In this document: in pieces, positions 57,201 to 64,000 of the stretch
Numbering within the stretch: position 1 is the stretch's first letter
Layout of the letters: every line of letters begins with the position of its first letter
DNA from: Maniola hyperantus
Taxonomy: Eukaryota > Arthropoda > Insecta > Lepidoptera > Nymphalidae
Length of the DNA stretch: 64,000 nucleotides
Assembly: GCF_902806685.2 (NCBI RefSeq)
Contig: NC_048556.1
Span: 5,642,001-5,706,000 of the forward strand
Direction of reading: 5' to 3'
Program-made: the position numbers and the translations under genes
Notes under the pieces: generated by a model
Seen by the model: only the letters and a program-made list of their open reading frames with translations
What the model was told of the DNA's origin: nothing
Databases searched by the model: none

Positions 57201-57645
57201 TTTAGATTTGACTAGAGTCACTGTGATTAATACAGCTTGTAAGGTAGTATATGAGACCCTTATTAAACCTTTGCATCCTATAATTGACTATAATACTAGA
57301 TATTCAGGTATTACTGAAGAACAAATGTCAGAAGTGAAAACCACATTACTAGATGTGCAAGCAACACTTCTTAATATGTTTAATAGTAAAACTATATTAA
57401 TAGGTCATAGTTTAGAATCTGATTTTAAGGCACTGAAACTCATTCATGATACGGTGATTGATACCAGTGTCTTATATCCTCATAAAATGGGGCCACCATA
57501 CAAGAGAGCCTTAAGAAATCTGTCATCAGAATATTTAAAGAAGATTATACAAAATTCTGTTGATGGCCATGACAGTGCAGAAGATGCTACTGTTTGTATG
57601 GAACTCCTAATTTATAAAGTAAAAGAGGATCTGAAGACAAGATGA
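54289..57645 (+). CDS. REXO1: REXO1-type RNA exonuclease (DEDDh), intronless
   Basis: 1,118 residues in one exon. The N-terminus MLPSTGYFKGINCPFYDSG matches the REXO1 start, with a CCCH finger C13-C21-C26-H30. A Lys/Ser/Glu-rich disordered region follows, including an 11-residue-type repeat (K-S-T-E-R-K-E-K-S pattern) encoded at ~55260-55520. The C-terminal third has a Cys/His-rich segment (TCRRCKKNYTV, YHPNNKYRV, QCCSQEG) and then the exonuclease: SLDCEM (D962, E964), GHSLESDFKAL (D1045), GHDSAEDA (H1094, D1099), i.e. a complete DEDDh set. Family enzymes trim RNA 3' ends; vertebrate REXO1 binds elongin A. AATAAA is at 57829-57834. Confidence 0.93.
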   Translation: MLPSTGYFKGINCPFYDSGLCERPYCHFRHAKKEPQNIGNDAMDSGAILQKLVSAAVQKVLQQTETGTSSPSQNVSDSEKNSGQSVSPKVTYNPTPIAELNKINNTDSENTDDSNEQKRRHIPVPYTPRKPASIPIKRPVDTNGSKLFTYLPPAQYNPGSETAQLDPYTPKGATESGEKYLPGSEKTIPEYKPKETQNSTVNYIPSDKAISKKKILEYKPAKVKSMPSSVTYQPTPRSLVPCFSSDEDEPDNKKRKFSSDLNGLDDLGPEFDILDQILDEEKAEKEVKSIFQNNIDKESTEKLQNQKCASNSNVSAKSDTNKSEKERSSKTIDKKSNDKSTERTEKSSNNSTERKQRSKDKSVERKEKSSDKSTDRKEKSYDKSTERKEKSYVKSTERQEKSSDKDKQDRKSSDRKSSHKSSSKVINKYEKTNKSEEKSHTNSKHSKSNSSKHSKQTNDIGKHKDSQHSKSHRRSKESKDKHKEKHKKSASKTLSDDDSHNYEDNLEDELNELSESDEESIALQCKKIFEEYVPTEKSQNTEECHEKLEAELDIEEYLPTKKRISRTIDKNIKILPKAPIKPDFKVNAAQAMAERLAKVREFHGLKSTSESNNSTNLVSIPESTKPVFCTPPPSASSSKIRIAHVPYASTMLSAKKVIAPSTIITAKKNDPSSSCTITQTVKKGTQRVAHMPSEKFIDRPGVLEPLGSKIAANIRSTYLNMMIDHCLKIYLSPTDAYARAQHEELATSKKCSTVQIYKNSAVLAISRLKKEVLECNGVKKSGSDCAALSKVPQGAVGKSNVVGSWSIESKIRRNFEDPQQFTGAKFYNNIQKWILTEDQLKENGFPRPHSSGVKGRAIIYGQNKQTPPKGYIRTCRRCKKNYTVDKKGFPTFEEECIYHPNNKYRVRGEVRYQCCSQEGSSDGCCIASSHVYEYVDFENLKGYVKTLPPDCVMEDYGVYSLDCEMCYTTQGLDLTRVTVINTACKVVYETLIKPLHPIIDYNTRYSGITEEQMSEVKTTLLDVQATLLNMFNSKTILIGHSLESDFKALKLIHDTVIDTSVLYPHKMGPPYKRALRNLSSEYLKKIIQNSVDGHDSAEDATVCMELLIYKVKEDLKTR

Positions 57646-59431
57646 TAGTCTTGATTTGTATTTAAAAAAATTAACACTTCAATCAAATTAACAGTTAGGT
57701 AGGTAGTGTAATTTTAGTCTGTTATTTAATCACAATGTAGAAATTATCTATCAATGCCTTTCACTGTGTAATTTTAGATTGTAATGATAGTTTTATATAT
57801 TGATATTAAGACGAACTTAATATATAGCAATAAATGTATAATATATGTATAATGCATTCTTGTTACAAAAATGGTTATATTATTATCTTCCCTATTGATT
57901 GATATTTATATATCACACTCAACCTAGACTGATTAGTACATTATTCTCATGATATAATGTATGCAATATAACTCAAATCCTTTGTAGTATCCGAGCCACA
58001 TATTTAACTTTAGAAATAATTGGAGTCGGGTGTTTGTAAGGTATACTAATTATTATTAGTAACTGCTTACCTACTTTTTGTAAATAATTTCCAGAATTTA
58101 TAAGGATAGTTTTTATAATACCTTAATTTACAGGATTAAAATTAATTAAAACACAAATGTTAAAACCAAAAATAATATTTACTAGAAGACAAACATTATA
58201 CACACACCTATTTGTAAATGTTGAAACCTGAAACCAGCCTTTAAGAGCTAGCGCGCACCATGGTGCGGTGAGTTGCGGTGCGTTTTAAAATTCGTTGAGT
58301 TGAATTTAAATCTATCAAAATCCTGTGCGGAATTGATTGCGCAGTGCGCGCGTACAAATGTAGCTCTATAGTTCACAGATTTTGCGGGAAAAAAAACGTA
58401 CGGTTTATCGTGGCGCACGCTAACTCTAAAAATAGTTTCAGCGTATCTTCATTGGGACATCCATTTCACATGTTTTTATAATATAAATACTATCTTTTTT
58501 GTGTAATTTGCAATAAAATACAATATTTCAATAAACAAGAGTGTATTTGTAAAAGTAAACATTACAAAATTGCTCATTGCAAATTTAAATAAAATAATTA
58601 TTTTTTAAAGTTTTTTTATTCAAATATGGGTACATACACATACAGACTGACTACTCATATTCCCAAAAAATATAATTATCAATATTTAATAAATCATAAA
58701 TGATAATATTGTTATAATAACTAATTTAAAATATTTTGCTCTGGAGAAGCAGTGGTAAATAAAGGATAGTGAACGATAATGAAAATGAGATGAATATTTT
58801 GAGTACCTAATGCTAATTCTATACTATCAGCTGGTATAGTTAACCCCTAAAACATTGTGATATGACTTGCAAGATGTGTAAAATAATGAGTAAACATTTC
58901 ATTTATAAGGCAATAGGTAACAATATACACGTTGCAAGTTGTCACAAGGCTTAAGGTGCTAAGGAAACTGCAGATGTTCCTAAGGCAATCCTAAAATATT
59001 TTTTATTGAAAAAGTACAATTCAAATTAATTGGCATTAGTGTGCTATTTATATCTAACAATTGTTGCATAACAAGTTAATTGTACAGAAAAATAAAGTTA
59101 TATTTAATAATAACATTGAAAGTGAAGCTCACTACTATTCTATGAAAACTGAATGCAATATAAATTTCAAAATTTTCGATGTTTATACATAAATGTTGGT
59201 AGTATATTTTTTTAGTAATTATAACATTATTCTACTGGTGACATTATTTTCTTTAAAAATTGCTTTCTGTACTATATCTAACTGTCAAAGGCTAAATGGC
59301 AGTAATGCAGTTTATGATTAAATATTAATTATTGTAATCTGTTATAAACATGTCCCAACGACTTTGTATAGGTGTAAGCCAATACCAACAGAGCATTCCA
59401 AACATGTATGTTTTAACTCTGTTATTCCCTG
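57646..59431. other. Convergent 3' regions of REXO1 and RAD6
   Basis: REXO1 AATAAA at 57829-57834 and RAD6 AATAAA (minus) at 59002-59007. Between them a MITE at 58240-58440; otherwise AT-rich with nothing recognised. Confidence 0.65.
58240..58440. mobile_element. MITE 'agctagcgcgcac'
   Basis: 'taagagctagcgcgcaccat' at the left and 'gtggcgcacgctaactctaa' at the right form inverted ends. Interior 'atagttcacagattttgcgg' is shared, inverted, with 46118-46200. Confidence 0.65.
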
Positions 59432-61811
59432 CTAATCAATAAAAGACTGTTCTACACATGCTTTCACACGTTTTTCATATTCCCGCCGATTCTCCTTATA
59501 TAGTTGTGCAGCCATCGAGTTCGCTGGCGAGTTCGGGTTGGGGTCACTTAACAATGACTGAAAATACAAAAACAAATACATGTGAGCAGAAATAGAACTT
59601 GTGTCATCTATGTGAAAAATCAGATTTGCATTTTTAAAATAGGACTCAAATGGACAAAGTATGTTGGAAGATGTGTGCCATAGAAAATGAGTTATTTTTT
59701 GTGCCAATTCAATGCACCCCATAGATACCGGGAATTAAAATTGACTGGTCTCAATGTTGACAGATGTATCATCACATTTAGATCTGTGGGGCGATTGCCT
59801 AAACCTGCATCAACCATTATTACAATCTCAATTGTTGTGATTGGCTGAATTTGTGCGATTCTTGTTGCAACAATGCATTGTAGCCAATAGTGAGCGAGCA
59901 TCAACCAATCAGAGGTAATTGCGATCGTGACATTGTAGCTGTCATTCTCCCGCGTGGTTAAAGATTAACCACAAATTCACGGTTTTCGGATTTTTCCTCC
60001 TACTTGTGCTATATGACCAACCTACCTGCCAAATTTCATTTCCAGGTCAACGGAAAGTACCCTCTAGGTTTCTTGACAGACAGACAACAAAGTCATCCTA
60101 TAAGGGATCTGTGTTTCCTTTTGAGGTATGGAACCCTAAATACTATAACTTTAACTATATTGTGCTAAAAATGGGTTAAAGATACACAGCCTTTTTAACA
60201 GCCATCATGCATGAAAAGTCAAAAAATCATACTTGAATATTGAACTATTTTAAATTTCTCAGGAGTTCTTTAAATCAAAAACAATAAATTCACATCATGG
60301 TGATGAGTCACTTTGAACTCCAAATTGTGAACATGTGCTCTAAAGGCCAAATAATAAAATTTACTGATAAACTGTCACAAATAATACTACATATCAAATT
60401 ACATTTGTTGTACATGAAATCCATACTAACACTAATACTAATATACTAATAATATTATAAATGTGAAAGTGTCTGTCTGTCTGCTAGCTTTTCACAGCAC
60501 ATCTGTTTAACCTATTTTGACTATATTTGGTACATGAATAGCTTGCATCCCAGGGATAAGCATAGGCAACTTTTTCCTTGAAAATCAAAGAGTTCCCACA
60601 GGATTCTTAAAAAAACCAAGAATATTAGTCTATGTAGATGAAGTTGTGGGTAATACTAAATGGTATAGGAGGAAATTGTATCCTGAAGATAGGCATAGGA
60701 TAATTTTTGTCCTAGAAAGTCAAAAGGTTCCCATTGGATTTATGAAAAACCTAACCTAACTTAATAGTAAAAAATTTTGATTGATAATAATTCATTTTGC
60801 ACGCAAAAACTGCAGCAAAAAGACCCATAGAAAAGAGAAAATTATTTTGTTGTCTCTGGTGTATTAAGGTTGTGATCCCTATTCATTAATCACATGGTAA
60901 AAGTTTTCTTGTGATAATGTCAGATCCTTCCACAGCATTCCTTTCCTTCATCCTTTTGCTCAGTGTGTGATGTGGAATGATCTGGGAACCCACCACATTA
61001 TTTTCCCAAGAGAAATGCCATTGTGTGATTATTGGAAAGGAGTCACAACTCTCAGCAATGAGGAATACAACTACAAAGAAGAGAAAGAAGATGTTATTTC
61101 TAAAATAGTTAGTACTAAGTAGAAGTTTACCTGTATTGAGGTTAAAATGGCTGACACATCATAGGTAGGACTCCACCTGTTTTGTAATATGTCTAAACAA
61201 ATGCCACCATCAGCATATACGTTGGGGTGGAACATTTTAGAAACAAATCTAACTGTAGGCGGTTTGTTGGGGTATTCCTCTGTGAATTCAATTGTAAGTT
61301 TGAAGGTGCCATCCTCAAATGGAGTATCATGTGGCCCAAATATCACAGCATTCCAGATCATAATGTTATTATCAGTGGGAGCACCAGACACACCAGTTGG
61401 TGGGTCCTCTTGTAAGCTGTAATTATAAAAATAGAAATTAGAATACTTACTGTTATTTAGAATCTACATAAATGAATATAGTAACTGTGGTAAACCAGAT
61501 GTTATTTGCAAAATATATTTTTAAGTGATTTAGTGACTAAATATAAGTACAAGAATGACGTATAGTCGACCACAACCATTTACAGCGCGCTAAGCGCTTG
61601 CATGGAAATATAAAAATCGATTTGTTGTTCGTGAATTATGTGGAACAGAATGGAAATCGATGAAGGTGACTGTGATGTAATTTGATGAATCAGCACAGTT
61701 TTAGTTTTGCTCAGTTTCAATGGCTTTTTCCAAATGTGCAAATTACCTAACTTGCAAAAATACGTACCGCTTGAAATCTCTCATCAGACGTCTTCTTGCA
61801 GGAGTTGACAT
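59432..61811 (-). CDS. Ubc6: RAD6/UBE2A ubiquitin-conjugating enzyme E2, complete
   Basis: Exons 61768-61811, 61131-61416 and 59432-59557 give 151 residues, the expected length. [20 protein letters not shown] opens the protein. The E2 core has [19 protein letters not shown], the HPN motif ([11 protein letters not shown]) and the active-site Cys in [14 protein letters not shown], then [16 protein letters not shown]. The C-terminus ends VEQSFID without the acidic tail of yeast Rad6. The enzyme monoubiquitinates H2B with Bre1-type E3 and PCNA with Rad18. A minus-strand AATAAA lies at 59002-59007, giving a ~430-nt 3' UTR. The gene is convergent with REXO1. Confidence 0.97.
59785..59954 (-). mobile_element. 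Conserved ~170-bp repeat with CCAAT-like boxes, copy 2
   Basis: See 50485-50660. In RAD6 intron 2, followed by a 'gacagacagacaacaaag' 3' fragment of the 'ggccaagtgcgagtc' family (59960-60140). Confidence 0.8.
59960..60140 (+). mobile_element. 'ggccaagtgcgagtc' element, 3' part
   Basis: 'attcacggttttcggatttt' to 'ttgaggtatggaaccctaaa'. Confidence 0.75.
60429..60660 (-). mobile_element. SINE-like element, family A, diverged
   Basis: 'ataatattataaatgtgaaa' to 'gtagatgaagttgtgggtaa'. More decayed than the other copies; a second partial unit follows to ~60765. Confidence 0.65.
60885..61080. mobile_element. MITE-like element, 'cattgtgtgattattggaaa' family
   Basis: 'ttgtgatccctattcattaa' and inverted 'attggaaaggagtcacaac' form imperfect ends. 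Ends ~50 bp from the donor of RAD6 exon 2. Confidence 0.6.
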
Positions 61812-62047
61812 TTTGTTTCACAATCAATTCACTTCACGGAGAATGGGTAATTGTACTCAAAAGGGTATAAGTCTTGTGGCTCTCATAGATTTGCTTCCTT
61901 GATGAATTTTATCATGTGAGGTCAACTAGCATTTATTTCTTTGTTTGCAAAATACGACGTCGTCACCACCAATAAAAGGTTTGTTAGGATGACCATGAAA
62001 TTGGCAAAAAAAACGACCTATATGATCACTATTCACTACGCTGCGAA

Positions 62048-62675
62048 CGTAGATAGAATAATAGGTAGATTTAAGTACTGTGTAACCGCGTATGAGATAG
62101 CGATAGCACGACGTAACGATGAATAACACGACCATTATTATTACCATTGTTTAGTAGTCAATATTTGTATTAACCGATCAACAATATTTGTATTAAACGT
62201 TTTTTATGTGAAAACAAGTAAATAACTCATGAGAAATACAATTACGCCACGAATTCTCAAAGTTTGTTTTGCAACTTCTTGTATAAAAATAGGTTAGCTG
62301 CGTCTCTGTTTATCACATTAGTAACTTTATAATCATACACTCCCAGTTACACACACACACACATACACACACGCTCACACACACACACACATAAGCACAC
62401 ACTCACACACGCATACACACACTGTTGTAATTTTATTTTATTATTGTATATACCTACATTTATTCTAACTCTATTCTGTTAAAATAGTTTAATTATAATT
62501 TTAAGTAATCTATTTTGGCCTTCTGTTATACCTAGATTTAAATTTAAATAATAATTATGTATTTACGCTGTTGATTACTTTCAAATAAACAAAAAAAAAA
62601 AAAAAACTGTGCTCTCTTTTTAGTGCGAATGACAAAGCAAACGTTCCTGCATCTACCTTTATTACTCTATCTACG
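62048..62675. mobile_element. TIR element 'cgtagactgag' family, expanded copy
   Basis: Diverged ends 'cgtagatagaataataggta' and complement of 'acctttattactctatctac'. Flanks match 53572-53942; the middle has gained the CA-rich microsatellite and AT-rich sequence. Confidence 0.75.
62349..62422. repeat. CA-rich microsatellite
   Basis: Interrupted (ca)n with cgcacaca/atacacac variants. Confidence 0.95.
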
Positions 62676-62824
62676 GCTGCGAAGCACCGTCGACCGAAGT
62701 GGTGCGAACAGTGAACACGTACTCTTTGGTGCAAAGAGTATAATAAAATTATAATCACTACGTTTCTTTGGTGCGAACTGAAACACAGTGATTACATACT
62801 CTTTGGTGTGAAGTGGGTGGGTGC

Positions 62825-63069
62825 CGTAGACTGAGTAAAAAAGCTAGACGAAAGAACACTTGCTTTCTCATTCACACTAAAAAGAGAGCACAAATAAAGT
62901 TACTAATGTGATAAACAGAGACGCAGCTAACATATTTTTTGGTGATTTTTTGTCCCTTATCGTGTAACCGATTTTTTTTAAGAATACATACAAGGAATGC
63001 AACTTTAGTTGCAAAACAAACCATGAGAATTTGTGGCGTAATTGTATTTCTCATCAGTTATTTACGTTT
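62825..63069 (-). mobile_element. TIR element 'cgtagactgag' family, inverted truncated copy
   Basis: Keeps one perfect end (cgtagactgagtaaaaaagc) and 'ataaacagagacgcagctaa'; lacks the other. Followed by two tandem 'acgttttttatgtgaaaaaa' units (63065-63128). Confidence 0.8.
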
Positions 63070-63895
63070 TTTATGTGAAAAAAAGTGCCCTTTTTCATTA
63101 GATAGACGTTTTTTATGTGAAAAAAAGGGCTAGAATCCAGAGCCGTAAAACCAGTTTAAAAAAAAAACGGCCACGTGCATAGGGCGGAGCCTTATTCACA
63201 GGACACAGAGTACTTTGTAATATATGAAAAGTTTATTTCTGGTCGGTGATGAAAAGCAGTGTCCTAACAGCCCATACAAATCTTTTTTCTTCGTGAAAAA
63301 TAGTTCGTCACTTTGCAGTAGATGGCGCTACTTCGGAGAATTATTTCTTCGGTGAACTTCAGATGTTATTAGTCTGTGTTCTGTGATTTTGTTTTCTTTT
63401 GTGATCCGTGAATGTGTTCTGTTTGTGTTTTTATGATAAATTCTACGATTTTGCTTGCTCCCTGGACTCCGACGGCTTCGTTTTTCTCACTGGACTTACG
63501 CGCAAACCCCTGGACACTGATCTGCCTAACGATTTGGACTATAGCTGCTTGTGAGAGAGGTTATTTTGTTGTGTGCCGAGATACGGTAAAACTCGTAAGT
63601 AATCAACTTATAAATTATTATTTAAAGCAAAGACTAATTATTAGTCTTCGTCGCCTTCGTGTCTATGCTAAAAACTGATGCAGATTTCCTCACGAAAAGA
63701 GGAGTTTTAACAGTGTTATGAAACGTTTGATATATTAAAAACTTGAGTCCATCGGTTAAGCTACTGGTGGTTAGGGCTTCATAGTAAGGTAGCTCCACAC
63801 TATATTTGCTGTCTTGAGTACGTCTCCTTCTGTATCTGACCTTTGGTCTAATAAAAGCTTCATTAAATGTTGCTCTTCATTATTTATATTATAAA

Positions 63896-64000
63896 CTAGC
63901 TTATGCTCGCGACTTCGTCCGCGTGGAGTACACAAATTTCAAACCCCTCTTGGACTACACAAATTTCAAACCCCTCTTTCACCCCTTTAGGGGTTGAATT
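63896..64000 (+). mobile_element. SINE-like element, family B, cut by window end
   Basis: 'actagcttatgctcgcgact' start. A 27-bp unit around 'acacaaatttcaaacccctc' is duplicated in tandem. Confidence 0.8.

Larger units (their letters stand above)
61812..64000. other. Intergenic, repeats only; RAD6 upstream region
   Basis: Contains the TIR family copies, a CA microsatellite, an unassigned repeat-like stretch (63140-63700) with an 88-residue frame I do not recognise, and a family B element cut by the window end. Confidence 0.6.

Noticed and set aside
63412..63678. 88-codon frame near the window end
   Set aside because: No recognisable domain, repeat-like surroundings, no splice or homology support.

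Overview
The window looks like nuclear DNA of a lepidopteran insect (moth or butterfly). The genes have short exons with GT-AG introns, the coding content is insect-like, and the AT-rich non-coding DNA is packed with repeats of lepidopteran type. The commonest repeats carry the 'acttcgtccgcgtgg' box, a GC-rich foldback, tRNA-headed SINEs, RTE-type LINE fragments and many MITE-like foldbacks. I cannot name the species from sequence alone.

Layout. (1) 1-10318, minus: a RASSF8-type Ras-association/coiled-coil gene, nine exons visible, with its 3' end beyond position 1. (2) 11386-13206, plus: a three-exon Tctex1 dynein light chain (DYNLT1-type), divergent from RASSF8 across a ~1.07 kb gap largely filled by one MITE. 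(3) 18354-40445, minus: a complete trithorax/MLL1-type histone H3K4 methyltransferase. I resolved it into 13 exons (4,426 codons), including one exon of ~9.56 kb. (4) 40446-49919: repeat-rich intergenic DNA with dead RTE fragments inside a 2.8 kb terminal-inverted-repeat structure. (5) 49920-52298, plus: dUTPase, three exons. (6) 52415-52885, minus: a BLOC1S4 (cappuccino)-like subunit, convergent with dUTPase. (7) 54289-57645, plus: intronless REXO1-type 3'-5' exonuclease. (8) 59432-61811, minus: RAD6/UBE2A ubiquitin-conjugating enzyme, three exons, convergent with REXO1. (9) 61812-64000: repeats only.

The genes are mostly unrelated housekeeping or developmental loci. One possible functional link is that RAD6-type H2B ubiquitination is known to stimulate H3K4 methylation by COMPASS/MLL enzymes, but nothing here shows that their proximity matters. 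All splice junctions were placed by eye from GT/AG sites, reading-frame continuity and remembered family sequence. They join without frame breaks in every gene, and no gene except RASSF8 (truncated by the window edge) is broken.

I found no bacterial-style system, CRISPR array or clearly novel gene system. The most notable items are: a pair of Taspase1-like sites, a nuclear-receptor-like Cys module, a SET-loop insertion and a ~1,000-residue Asn/Met/His/Gln-rich tract in Trithorax; RASSF8 exons hemmed in by transposable elements at their splice donors; a partial exon duplication in RASSF8; and several nested or near-palindromic elements that could form long hairpin RNAs.
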